Shown here one piece after another: positions 45,016 through 53,390 of a stretch of DNA of 64,000 nucleotides. Both the position numbers and the translations under genes were made by a program. How positions within the stretch are numbered: position 1 is the stretch's first letter; every line of letters starts with the position of its first letter. Source of the DNA: Streptomyces sp. NBC_00154 (lineage in GTDB: Bacteria; Actinomycetota; Actinomycetes; Streptomycetales; Streptomycetaceae); the NCBI RefSeq assembly GCF_026342835.1, contig NZ_JAPEMI010000001.1, positions 7,756,501-7,820,500 on the forward strand. The letters run 5' to 3'. The notes under the pieces were generated by a model that did not search any database, had not been told where the DNA came from, and was given only the letters and a program-made list of their open reading frames with translations.

Positions 45016-45990
45016 TCAACGGCCTCCGGCCGTCAGCCAATCCAGTCGCTCCAGCTCCTCCAGCACCAGCGGGGAAACCGTGTCAGGGTGCAGCTGACTG
45101 AACCCCGCCTCCTCATCGTCCTCGCTTGCGAACCATAGGGCCGGATACCAGTCCGCAACCGCCCAGTGGCCGCTGCTGGTGTCGGGTTCGAGCTCATTCA
45201 GCCGATCCGCTGCGGCGGTCAGCATGTGCCGCGGGGTAGCAAACCTCGTAACCGTGTCGTAGAAAAGGAAGTTGCGATACCCCAGATCGTATCGATATCC
45301 ATCCGGCGTTCTCTCGATCTCCAGGATACGTTGTCCCCGGGCCACCGAGTTGCGGGTCAGGTCTTCCAGAACGCGGTCGGTTGTGAGCACCGACAGATGG
45401 GCGTGCGGGTATTCGGTGACCTCCACACCTCCGCCGAGTGCCCAATTCATCTCCTGAACCGCTTCGGCGTATGCCTCCGACCAGAGATCCCAAAATGGAT
45501 GCGGATCCCTCAGAAGCTCCGGAAGGCGGTCAAGCAGATACTCAGTGATGCGCTGCCCCTGTTCCGCCTCAGAGAGTTGAGTCAGGTCCGTGGCGAGTGG
45601 TGATCTCTCTGGGTCGTCCACGGCCCGTACGGTCAGGTCGATCTGTAGAGCCGCGGGCGTTGTCCACTCCTGGAAGTCACTCACCTGGGCGGCATCGATC
45701 AGCTGTCTGCTCCACTCGGGTGCGAGCGTGGGATTGAGCAGCGTCCAGATGGTCAGTACGCCGTCAGTATCCATATGGTCGTTGGTGACGATGCCATGAC
45801 CGCGGAGAGGTTCGGACGGATCAGCGATGGCCCGCAATGCGGACTCGACACTGACGTCCGCCTTGAGATGCGTCGGCGTTCGATTGCCCGGCAGATGGCT
45901 CAGATACAGCCCGTTACCGCAGTCCGGTTCGCCGTCCGCGATCACCTTCTCGACGCTGTACAGATCCGGCACGTACTGAAGGAACTTCAT
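45016..45990 (-). CDS. Conserved hypothetical protein (DUF6687-like)
   Basis: 324 residues from ATG 45990, with AGGAGGATGAGG upstream. GEPDCGNGLYLSHLPGNRTP, then GHGIVTNDHMDTDGVLTIWT are motifs I associate with proteins annotated DUF6687; the ND(H)xDTDG block could bind a metal. The C-terminal half includes RNFLFYDTVTRFATPRHMLT. No signal or membrane segment. Function unknown. It is divergent from a broken ferredoxin-like gene. Confidence 0.75.
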   Translation of the reverse strand: MKFLQYVPDLYSVEKVIADGEPDCGNGLYLSHLPGNRTPTHLKADVSVESALRAIADPSEPLRGHGIVTNDHMDTDGVLTIWTLLNPTLAPEWSRQLIDAAQVSDFQEWTTPAALQIDLTVRAVDDPERSPLATDLTQLSEAEQGQRITEYLLDRLPELLRDPHPFWDLWSEAYAEAVQEMNWALGGGVEVTEYPHAHLSVLTTDRVLEDLTRNSVARGQRILEIERTPDGYRYDLGYRNFLFYDTVTRFATPRHMLTAAADRLNELEPDTSSGHWAVADWYPALWFASEDDEEAGFSQLHPDTVSPLVLEELERLDWLTAGGR

Positions 45991-46249
45991 GCGGCCTCAT
46001 CCTCCTAGCTCTGGTGCGGGCGGCCAGGTTCCTCGCCCTGTCTACTGCGCGGCTGCGGCCCTGTCGAGAGCACCTGCGGGGGCGCGCGGGCGCAGTAAGG
46101 GCGCGAGCGTTTCGCACGTGCGTATGGATCTCACTGGCGCGCCGTCAAGGCGCGTCGACGATGTACGTGAGCGTGCGCTCACGGTCCGAGGGTCGAACAT
46201 CACCGGCCAACTTGGAACAGAGTCCTTCAACGAGAACGGGAGAGCGGCC

Positions 46250-46710
46250 ATGAAGCGCGAACGCACACCACAGAGCCATCCCATTCGATTGGAGCTCCCT
46301 ACAGCAACGGTATGCCGGGCCTGTTGCTGTGGAACGGCGAAGGCTCTTCCATCCGTGGATCACGAAGGCTAACTGATGGAACTTGCCAGGCTCGTGCCGG
46401 GCAACGCCGTGATCCGAACCACGTCCGCCTGCCTGGCTGCCTGCGAACTGGCCAATGTGATTGTCGTCCACCCCAGACCCGAAGCCGCGAGTCGGGCGCA
46501 CGCCCCGTTTGGCTCAGCAGCATGAACGAGCACTCCGCGATCCGCGAACTGGCCGACTGGCTGAACGTCGGCGGCCCAGGCGCGGCGGAGCCGCCCGGCG
46601 GCTTGGCGCAACGTATCTTCACGCCGACCAGTGGAATGCAGGGCGAGATCCTCAAGGAGTGCGAAGCTCCCTCTCGACCGATCCGGAAGACGGCGGAGCG
46701 GCAGCACTGA
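46250..46710 (+). pseudogene. (2Fe-2S) ferredoxin-like protein, copy A, disrupted
   Basis: ATG 46250 with GGGAG upstream. TVCRACCCGTAKALPSVDHE, then ELARLVPGNAVIRTTSACLA, ACELANVIVVHP and RPVWLSSMNEHSAIRELADW match the thioredoxin-fold (2Fe-2S) ferredoxin family. An in-frame TAA replaces the codon after DHEG (a CAA-to-TAA change is likely), and a frameshift follows near 46495. Non-functional as read. Related copies lie at 48345-48640 and 57938-59632. Confidence 0.75.
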
Positions 46711-46822
46711 ATCAGCCCAACCCTAAAGGGACACTTGAATATCTTTTCATACAGTATAGGTACGATGTCGGATAGGGGTCATGGAATCGAAGGCCGAAGT
46801 ACAAGTACTTGCCACCGCCTTA

Positions 46823-47692
46823 GGCCTGTCCCGTAACTGCTGGTCACAGGTGAGATGATCTTGCGGTGTCTGGTGTGATCACGGCGTCGGAGCCGTCTTG
46901 GATAGCCCCGTTCACCGGGCTGAGCCCGCTTCGGCAAGCTGGTGACCGCGCTGCGCCGTGAGGGTGCAGATCCGGTCCGTAAGGGTCGCCCGTGGGCTCT
47001 TCCGCTGGAGGACCGGGTGCTGCTCGTGGCGGCCTACTGGCGCACGAACTTGACGATGCGCCAACTCGCTCCGCTCTTCGGTATCTCCAAGTCTGCGGCC
47101 GACCGCGTCATCGACCACCTCGGCCCCTCGCTCGCGCTCCAGCCACGCAAGCGGTTCCGCAAGGACACCGTGCTCATCGTGGACGGCACCCTGGTGCCTA
47201 CCCGCGACCACACCATCGCCGAGCAGTCCAAGAACTACCGGTACTCCACGAACCACCAGGTCGTCATCGACGCCGACAGCCGCCTCGTCGTGGTGGTCGG
47301 CCGACCCCTGCCGGGCAATCGCAACGACTGCAAGGCGTGGGAGGAATCCGGCGCGAAGGCTGCCGTCGGCAAGACCATGACAATCGCCGACGGCGGCTAT
47401 CCGGGCACAGGGCTCGTAATGCCCCACCGCCGCCGCAAAGGCGAAGAACTGCCCGACTGGAAGCAAGCCCACAACAAGTCCCACAAGCAGGTCCGCGCCC
47501 GCGTTGAGCACGTCTTCGCCCGCATGAAGACCTGGAAGATCCTCCGCGACTGCCGCCTCAAAGGCGAGGGTGTCCACCACGCCATGCTCGGTATCGCCCG
47601 CCTGCACAACCTCAACCTCGCCGGATAGGCGAGCAGCCGGACTGGTCACCGACCACGTCACACCCAGTCAAAGATCATTTACGGGACAAGCC
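46823..47692 (+). mobile_element. IS5-family insertion sequence
   Basis: The ends are inverted repeats GGCCTGTCCCGTAA / TTACGGGACAAGCC with one mismatch, about 870 bp apart, enclosing one transposase gene. No certain target duplication. Confidence 0.8.
46942..47628 (+). CDS. IS5-family DDE transposase
   Basis: 228 residues from GTG 46942. HTH (TMRQLAPLFGISKSAADRVI) and DDE_Tnp_4 core (LIVDGTLVPTRDHTIAEQSK, DADSRLVVVVGRPLPGNRND, RARVEHVFARMKTWKILRDC). The sequence before the start (VSGVITASEPSWIAPFTGLS from GTG 46866) is the family N-terminus in another frame, so a single-base loss near 46925 has probably removed the first 25 residues. Activity is doubtful. Confidence 0.8.
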   Translation: MTALRREGADPVRKGRPWALPLEDRVLLVAAYWRTNLTMRQLAPLFGISKSAADRVIDHLGPSLALQPRKRFRKDTVLIVDGTLVPTRDHTIAEQSKNYRYSTNHQVVIDADSRLVVVVGRPLPGNRNDCKAWEESGAKAAVGKTMTIADGGYPGTGLVMPHRRRKGEELPDWKQAHNKSHKQVRARVEHVFARMKTWKILRDCRLKGEGVHHAMLGIARLHNLNLAG

Positions 47693-47780
47693 TTTGATGC
47701 TGCCAGTGCCGAACGAGTGGCACCGCAAATTACGAGGGTAAGTTGCTACCCTTTTCTGGTCGCGTCCTGGGCCTTCTGCT

Positions 47781-47935
47781 GTGTCGATCACGCTGTCTGA
47801 GGGCGAGCGTGCCGAGTTGGTGCGTCGGGCGGGGTCGTGGGACCCGAGGGCGGCCGAGCGGGCCCCGGATCATTCTGGCGTGCGCCGACGGTATGTCGAA
47901 TGCTGCTGTCGAGCGGCTGGCCCTGTCCCGTAGTC
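47781..47935 (+). pseudogene. IS630-like transposase N-terminal remnant
   Basis: GTG 47781 opens VSITLSEGERAELVRRAGSW; after a frame change ARIILACADGMSNAAVERL-type sequence follows, the start of IS630 transposases. It stops after about 50 codons where ISL3-like sequence begins. Confidence 0.55.
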
Positions 47936-47972
47936 GGTGGTAACGGTGAGTCTCTGCCTACAAACATGAGGC

Positions 47973-48340
47973 ATGGATGACATCAATTCCCTTGTAGCCC
48001 TTGTAGCCGTGGTGTTTTCCGGGCTGTCAGCACTGGTCGTCGAGGATGTAGCGGATGGCGGTGAGGTGGTCCGGGTAACGGCGCGGACCCGGGATGTCCC
48101 GTTGCCGTCCCCGTTATGCGGTGTGCCGACGGCGAAGGTGCACGAGTATCACCGCCGGACAGTGGCGGATGTGCCGCTGGACAGCCGCCGGGTCAGGGTA
48201 CGCGTCCGGGTCCGTCGGTCGGCCTGCCCGGTCCTGGGCTGCCGACAGCAGACATTCCGCGAGCAGATCCCCCGGCTGCTGGAGCGCCACCAGCGCCGCA
48301 CCACACGTCTGACCAGGCAGATCTCCGCCCAGGCGGCGAT
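47973..48340 (+). pseudogene. ISL3-family transposase N-terminal fragment
   Basis: VEDVADGGEVVRVTARTRDV, then VHEYHRRTVADVPLDSRRVR, CPVLGCRQQTFREQIPRLLE and HQRRTTRLTRQISAQ correspond to the zinc-ribbon N-terminus of ISL3 transposases. At about 48340 it runs into the 3' end of the ferredoxin-like gene on the other strand; the catalytic domain is absent. Confidence 0.7.
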
Positions 48341-48344
48341 GTCG

Positions 48345-48640
48345 CCAGCGGGCGTCGGGGTCGTTGACAAGGCCGAGCCAGACCGGGCGCCCGCCTGGCG
48401 GCGCGTCCGGCAGCCGAGGGCTGCACGACGATGACGTTGCCGCGCTCGCACGCGTCCAGGCAGCCACTCACGCGCACCTGCCTGCCCGCGCCCACGGCCG
48501 AGCGGAGCCGGTCGAGCTGGGCGGCGTGGTCGACGCCAGGGATCTTCGGCGTGCCGCAGCAGCAGCCCCGGCACACGGTCACCGCGCAGCGGGCCGCCCC
48601 TGCCGGGGCGGGGCGGTGTTCTGGCGGGGGCGGCGGCTCA
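48345..48640 (-). pseudogene. (2Fe-2S) ferredoxin-like protein, copy B, disrupted
   Basis: TVCRGCCCGTPKIPGVDHAA, RVSGCLDACERGNVIVVQPS in one frame and GRPVWLGLVNDPDA in the next, so a frameshift lies near 48400; the 3' end is replaced by an ISL3 fragment. It directly follows the metal ATPase gene (the ATPase stop overlaps a GTG), so it was probably co-transcribed with it. Its Cys pattern (CxxCCC and CxxxC) suits a cluster-binding protein. Confidence 0.7.
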
Positions 48641-50605
48641 CGCCGTGGCCTCGGTGCGGGCGCGCTTCCACGCACTCTCGCGCAGCAGCCGCAGTCCGTT
48701 GAGGCCGACGATGACGGTGGAGCCCTCGTGTCCGGCGACACCAAGCGGCAGCGGCAGGTGTCCGGCCAGGTCCCAGACGATCAGGACGGCGATGAACGCG
48801 CCGGCGATGACGAGGTTCTGCACGACCATCCGGTGGGCGGCACGGGAGAGCCGCACGACGGTCGGGATGGCAGCGAGTTCGTCGCGGACCACAACGGCGT
48901 CGGCGGTCTCCAGCGCCAAGTCGGATCCGGCCCGCCCCATGGCGATGCCGGTGTGCGCGGCGGCCAGTGCCGGGGCGTCGTTGACGCCGTCCCCGACGAC
49001 CAGCACCTTGCGCCCGGCCGCCTCCAGTTCCTTGACTGCGTGCACCTTGTCCTGCGGCAGCAGTCCGGCACGGACATCGGTGATGCCGACCTCGCCGGCG
49101 AGGCGGGCCGCGGCACGCGGGTTGTCGCCGGTGACCAGGACCGGAGCGGAACCGGTCAGGCCCCTCAGCGCGGTGACGGTGGCCGCGGCCTCCTCACGCA
49201 GCCGGTCGGCGATGCCGAGCACCCCGACCGGGGTGCCGTCCACCATGATCAGGATGGCGGTGCGGCCCTCCTGCTCCAGCTGCTCGGCCACCACCGCGCC
49301 GGCGTGGTCGGTGCGGCCGTCAAAGAGCCGGGCGGGGCTGCCGACCGCAATGCTGCAGCCGTCGACGGTGGCGGTGACTCCGGTGCCGGGGGCGGAGGCG
49401 AAGTCGGCTACCGGCGGGATGTCCAGGCCGCGGGTGCGGGCGGCGTCGATGATGGCACGCGCGAGCGGGTGCTCACTGGGGTGCTCGGCCGCAGCCGCCC
49501 ACGCCAGCATGGCGTCCTCGGCCAGCCGGGAGGCGGCCAGCGGCCGCACGTCCGTCACCTTCGGGGTGCCCTCGGTCAGGGTGCCGGTCTTGTCCAGCGC
49601 TACGGCGTCGACCTGCCCGAGCCGCTCCATGACCACGGCCGACTTCACCAGCACGCCGTGCCGTCCGGCATTGGCGATCGCCGACAGCAGCGGCGGCATG
49701 GTGGCCAGCACCACCGCGCACGGCGAGGCGACGATCATGAAGGTCATCGCCCTCAGCAGCGTGGACTGAAGGTCGGCGCCGAAGGCGATGGGGAGCGCGA
49801 ACAGGGCGAGGGTCGCGGCCACCATGACGACCGAGTACCGCTGCTCGACTTTCTCGATGAACAGCTGGGTCGGCGCCTTGGTCTTGGAGGCTTCCTCCAC
49901 CATCTTCACGATCCGGGCGATGACCGAGTCCGACGGGTCACGCTCGACCTTCACCCGCAGCGCCCCGGTGCCGTTCAGGGTGCCGGCGAACACCTCGTCC
50001 CCGGCCTCCTTGGCCACCAGCAGCGGCTCCCCGGTGATGGTGGCCTGGTCGACCTCGCTGGCCCCGTCCAGGACCCGGCCGTCGGCGCCGATCCGCTCGC
50101 CGGGCCGCACCAGGACCGTGTCGCCGACCGTGAGCCGGTCGGCGGCCACCGTCTCCTCGCTGCCGCCGTCGGTGATCCGCGTGGCCCTGGTCGGGGCGGG
50201 GTCGAGCAGACCGCGTACGGAGTCGGCAGTGCGGGCGGTGGCCACCGCCTCCAGAGCGCCGGAGGTGGCGAAGATGACGATCAGCAGCGCCCCGTCCAGG
50301 ACCTGCCCGATCGCGGCCGCGCCGAGTGCGGCGACGACCATCAGCAGGTCCACGTCCAACGTCTTGTCCCTCAGGGCCTTCAGGCCCTGCCATCCCGGCT
50401 CCCAGCCGCCGGTGATGTAGGTGGCGGCGAACAGCGGACCCCACGTCCACGCCGGGGCGCCGAGCAGGTACAGCGGCAGAGCGATCAGGAACAGCACCAG
50501 CGCGGCGAGCGCCCAGCGGGCCTCGGGCAGCGCCAGGGTGCGCCGCCGGGGCGCCGCGGTCACGGCGGCCGGCGGTGGGGCGGTCTTTGCCAGGGTGGAG
50601 AACAT
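48638..50605 (-). CDS. Heavy-metal P1B-type ATPase (SPC type)
   Basis: 655 residues from ATG 50605; the longer frame to 50671 would cover the divergent promoter. Membrane helices surround the TM6 motif SPCAVVLATMPP (SPC, not CPC), the signature of P1B-4 Co/Zn/Cd/Ni exporters. Phosphorylation site DKTGTLTEGTP, TGEPLLVAKEAG actuator, EHPSEHPLARAI nucleotide-binding HP, and VVGDGVNDAPALAAAHTGIA hinge. No N-terminal metal-binding domain. Divergent from an ArsR-family sensor with a CzrA-like site, so a metal efflux unit. Cobalt is a reasonable but unproven substrate given the cobalt-type nitrile hydratase nearby. Confidence 0.92.
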   Translation of the reverse strand: MFSTLAKTAPPPAAVTAAPRRRTLALPEARWALAALVLFLIALPLYLLGAPAWTWGPLFAATYITGGWEPGWQGLKALRDKTLDVDLLMVVAALGAAAIGQVLDGALLIVIFATSGALEAVATARTADSVRGLLDPAPTRATRITDGGSEETVAADRLTVGDTVLVRPGERIGADGRVLDGASEVDQATITGEPLLVAKEAGDEVFAGTLNGTGALRVKVERDPSDSVIARIVKMVEEASKTKAPTQLFIEKVEQRYSVVMVAATLALFALPIAFGADLQSTLLRAMTFMIVASPCAVVLATMPPLLSAIANAGRHGVLVKSAVVMERLGQVDAVALDKTGTLTEGTPKVTDVRPLAASRLAEDAMLAWAAAAEHPSEHPLARAIIDAARTRGLDIPPVADFASAPGTGVTATVDGCSIAVGSPARLFDGRTDHAGAVVAEQLEQEGRTAILIMVDGTPVGVLGIADRLREEAAATVTALRGLTGSAPVLVTGDNPRAAARLAGEVGITDVRAGLLPQDKVHAVKELEAAGRKVLVVGDGVNDAPALAAAHTGIAMGRAGSDLALETADAVVVRDELAAIPTVVRLSRAAHRMVVQNLVIAGAFIAVLIVWDLAGHLPLPLGVAGHEGSTVIVGLNGLRLLRESAWKRARTEATA

Positions 50606-50659
50606 GAGGAAACGAGCCTTCGCGTGGAGGAGTCCGACCCCTCCACCGTACAAGAACGC

Positions 50660-50692
50660 TTGAACAGGCATTCATGCATTCATGCCCGTAGG
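50660..50692. promoter_or_regulatory. Divergent promoter/operator of metal-efflux unit
   Basis: Contains TGAACAGGCATTCATGCATTCATGC, a tandem CATTCATG repeat with partial dyad symmetry, directly before the ArsR start. ArsR/SmtB regulators often bind TGAA-N-TTCA-type sites in such divergent regions, so this is the likely autoregulatory operator. Confidence 0.6.
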
Positions 50693-50700
50693 CTGTCCCC

Positions 50701-51108
50701 ATGGGCCACGGAGCGAACACCCCCGACAGCAGCCAGGCACCGCGTACCCGCCTGACCCCGGACAACGCCCCGCAGGTGGCCACCGCCCTCCAGGCGCTGT
50801 CCACCCCCTCACGGCTGCTGATCCTGGCCTGCCTGCGCGAAGGCCCCTGCGCCGCCACCGAGCTGGCCAACGCGGTCGGCATGGAGCAGTCCGCCTGCTC
50901 CCACCAGCTGCGACTGCTGCGCAACCTCGGCCTGGTCACCGGCACCCGCCAGGGCCGCTCCGTGGTCTACGCCCTGCATGACAACCACGTCGCGGCCCTT
51001 CTCGATCAGACCGTCTACCACGTCGAACATCTTCGTCTGGGCCTGACCGACACCGCCGCCGAAGCTGCCCTCCCGCAGGGCGAGGCGATCGTCCCCGCAG
51101 CGCGGTGA
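50701..51108 (+). CDS. ArsR/SmtB-family metal sensor, CzrA/NmtR-like
   Basis: 135 residues from ATG 50701. Winged helix: LSTPSRLLILACLREGPCAA, TELANAVGMEQSACSHQLRL, VTGTRQGRSVVYALHD. The alpha-5 helix reads HDNHVAALLDQTVYHVEHLR, with Asp-x-His and then His-x2-His at the spacing of the CzrA/NmtR alpha-5 metal site (D-x-H-x10-H-x2-H), which binds Zn, Co or Ni. It should repress the divergent P1B ATPase until metal binds. Confidence 0.9.
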   Translation: MGHGANTPDSSQAPRTRLTPDNAPQVATALQALSTPSRLLILACLREGPCAATELANAVGMEQSACSHQLRLLRNLGLVTGTRQGRSVVYALHDNHVAALLDQTVYHVEHLRLGLTDTAAEAALPQGEAIVPAAR

Positions 51109-51148
51109 ACCGCCGTCCGGCCACCGCCGTCCGGGACGCCTGGCACGT

Positions 51149-51238
51149 TCACCGGACCCATGCGTAGTCATCGGCGTCACGCTCGTCGTCGCCGAGCAGA
51201 TTGTTCACCTCGTCCTCGTTGAGCTCCGCCTCGTTCAT
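51149..51238 (-). CDS. 29-residue acidic ORF
   Basis: From ATG 51238 the frame reads MNEAELNEDEVNNLLGDDER and ends DADDYAWVR: strongly acidic. It lies between the ArsR gene and a Tn3 remnant. No good ribosome-binding site and no homologue recognised; possibly a leftover of a mobile-element gene. Confidence 0.3.
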   Translation of the reverse strand: MNEAELNEDEVNNLLGDDERDADDYAWVR

Positions 51239-51271
51239 GGCCTACATAATGCCGACCCGCCCGTGGCCGGT

Positions 51272-51480
51272 TCAGGCGGCCTGGCCGAGGCCGGCGGTGG
51301 TCAGGTCCTGCTCGCGCAGAGGGGCGAAGGCGACGTTGCGTTTCGGGTCGTACGCGTCGGGCTGGTTGCCGAGTTCGTGGGTGGAGTACTCGCCGAACCG
51401 GTTGATGTGCTCGGTCAAGTACGGCGAGATATGCGCCAGGTCCTCCGGGGCGATTGCCCATCCCTCCTCCAGCAATTGCC
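51272..51480 (-). pseudogene. Tn3-family transposase, C-terminal fragment
   Basis: WAIAPEDLAHISPYLTEHIN, then RFGEYSTHELGNQPDAYDP are the conserved C-terminal end of Tn3 TnpA. About 900 residues are missing. It suggests that the neighbouring metal-efflux genes once rode on a Tn3-type transposon. Confidence 0.75.
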
Positions 51481-51837
51481 GCCGCGATGCGCTCCAGCCA
51501 GGCCGGGTAGGCCTGGTGGGCGGCCAGCCGCTCGGCTGTCTCCAGCCCAGCTCTCTGTTTGTCGTGGTGCGGCTCTAGTTAAGCGTGCCGCGGCGGTGCT
51601 GGTTGCCGCGTCCGTCGTTTTCGGTGGCGCGGCCGCTGCGATGCACTACTGGCAGAAGGACCCGCCTCATGCAGAGCCCGGAAACGCCGCAGTTCCAGCC
51701 ACCGCTCCGGTTCCAGCAACATCCGGCAGGCCCTCCTCGACGCTTCATGCGGTCAGCGCCAGACTCCTCCCAGCACGCCAGACCCCACCCCGACACGCCG
51801 GTTTACCTCTGCAGATCAACCCGTACGCACCTCTGCA
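51481..51837. other. Junction region, possible secreted-protein fragment
   Basis: About 350 bases between Tn3 and IS21 remnants. One plus-strand frame (VKRAAAVLVAASVVFGGAAA, then AMHYWQKDPPHAEPG from about 51573) looks like a signal peptide and spacer, but it has no clear start and runs into the IS21 fragment. No complete gene. Confidence 0.3.
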
Positions 51838-52404
51838 CCAGAGCCCGTACGCCGACAGGACGTCACCCACCTGCGCGGGATGACGCGCCAACAGCTCGCA
51901 CATCTGGGAACGTTGGACTTCATCGCCGGGAAAGAGAACGCCGTTCTCCTGGGACCGCCGGGCACCGGGAAGACACACCTGGCGATCGGGCTCGCGGTCC
52001 GCGCCTGCCAGGCCGGACACCGCGTCGCGTTCGCCACCGCCGCCGAATGGGTTGACCGCCTGGCCGCCGCCCACCACACCGGCCGCCTCCAGGCCGAGCT
52101 CACCAAGCTCAGCCGCTACCCGCTGATCGTGGTGGACGAGGTCGGCTACATCCCCTTCGAAGCCGAAGCCGCGAACCTGTTCTTCCAGCTGATCTCGAAC
52201 AGATACGAACGCGCGTCCGTGATCGTCACCAGCAACAAACCCTTCGGACGCTGGGGAGAAGTCTTCGGAGACGAGACCGTGGCCGCCGCCATGATCGACC
52301 GCCTCGTCCACCACGCCGAGGTCCACTCCCTCAAGGGCGACTCGTTCCGCATGCGAGGACGTGAACTGGGACGGGTCCCCAGCGCCACCACCGACAACGA
52401 CTGA
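51838..52404 (+). pseudogene. istB: IS21-family IstB, 5'-truncated
   Basis: Family similarity starts at about DVTHLRGMTRQQLAHLGTLD, then Walker A GPPGTGKTHLAIGLAVRA, Walker B LIVVDEVGYIPFEAEA and VTSNKPFGRWGEVFGDETV to a stop at 52404. The first 70 or so residues and all of istA are absent. It is a different subfamily from the intact istB at 38246. Right-end IS21-like sequence follows to about 52477. Confidence 0.8.
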
Positions 52405-52477
52405 ACCAACCAAACCGAAGACACCTGGGTCAGATTTCAACCGGCCAGAGTGGGTCCAAGTTCAGCCGCCGCCGACA

Positions 52478-53390
52478 AGAGCCTCCTCGGCCCCGGGTTT
52501 GCGGCCCGGGAAGCGTGGCCTGCCTATAACCGGCAGAACCGGGAAATGGCAGGTTGCTGAGAGGCAGTCGGAGGGGGTCGTAGTAGTGGTGATCGGCGGG
52601 ACAACACAACCCGCTGGGAGCGAAGGACCCCTGCTTCATCGACGCGATTCGCAAACAGGGAGGGACCCGGATGAGTGCCGTTTCGGCTAGTTCCATCCGC
52701 CGGGAGGAAGACGCCGCAGGACCGGGCCGCCGTCCTCTGGACAAGGTCCGAGCCCTGCAACGGACGCTTTACCGCTGTGCCAAGCAAGAACCCGAACGCC
52801 GGTTTCATGCCTTGTATGGCCATGTCCACCGCATGGACGTTCTTTGGCGGGCGTGGGCCGGTGTGTGCGCAAACCGAGGTGCCCCCGGCGTGGACGGTAT
52901 GACCGTCGACGCGGTGGCGTCCTCGGGGGTGGATGTGTTCCTCCAGGACCTTTCGCAGAGACTGCGGACGCATACGTATCGTCCGTCAGTGTTGCGGCGG
53001 GTCCAGATTCCCAAACTGGGGCGGCCGGGGGAGTTCCGGCCGCTATCGATCCCCACCGTGGCGGACCGGGTGGTGATGACGGCTGCGAAACTGGTCCTTG
53101 AACCAGTATTCGAAGCCCAGTTCACCGAGGCGAGCTACGGATTCCGGCCGAAGCGGTCCGCGATCGACGCATGCGAAGCCGTGCGCGTCGCCGCGAACCA
53201 GCGGCGGGAGTGGGTGCTCGAGGCCGATATCCGCGACTGCTTCGGCACGATCGACCATGAGGCGCTGATGGCCCAAGTGGCACGGCGTGTGGTGGACCGG
53301 CCGATGCTGAAGCTGATCCGGGCCTGGCTGCGGATGGGAGTCCTGGAGGGCGGGGTGACCTCGCCTACCGGGGCAGGAACCCCGCAGGGC
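52478..53390 (+). mobile_element. Group II intron fragment, copy 2
   Basis: 913 bases that repeat 9097-10009 (offset 43,381) with no difference that I noticed. It begins in the intron RNA before the maturase gene, directly after IS21-like sequence, and ends in the CCCCGCAGGGC motif of the maturase gene, where the second ISAs1 copy begins. Domains I (5' part), V and VI are absent, so it is not a functional intron. Confidence 0.9.
52671..53390 (+). pseudogene. ltrA: Group II intron maturase, N-terminal fragment
   Basis: Same 5' part as the gene at 9290 (from ATG 52671 to GAGTPQG), then cut by the ISAs1-family element. It lacks the YxDD active site, so no reverse transcriptase activity. Confidence 0.88.

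Noticed and set aside
48431..50755. 774-codon plus-strand frame opposite the metal ATPase
   Set aside because: Antisense shadow; the minus strand has all P-type ATPase motifs.
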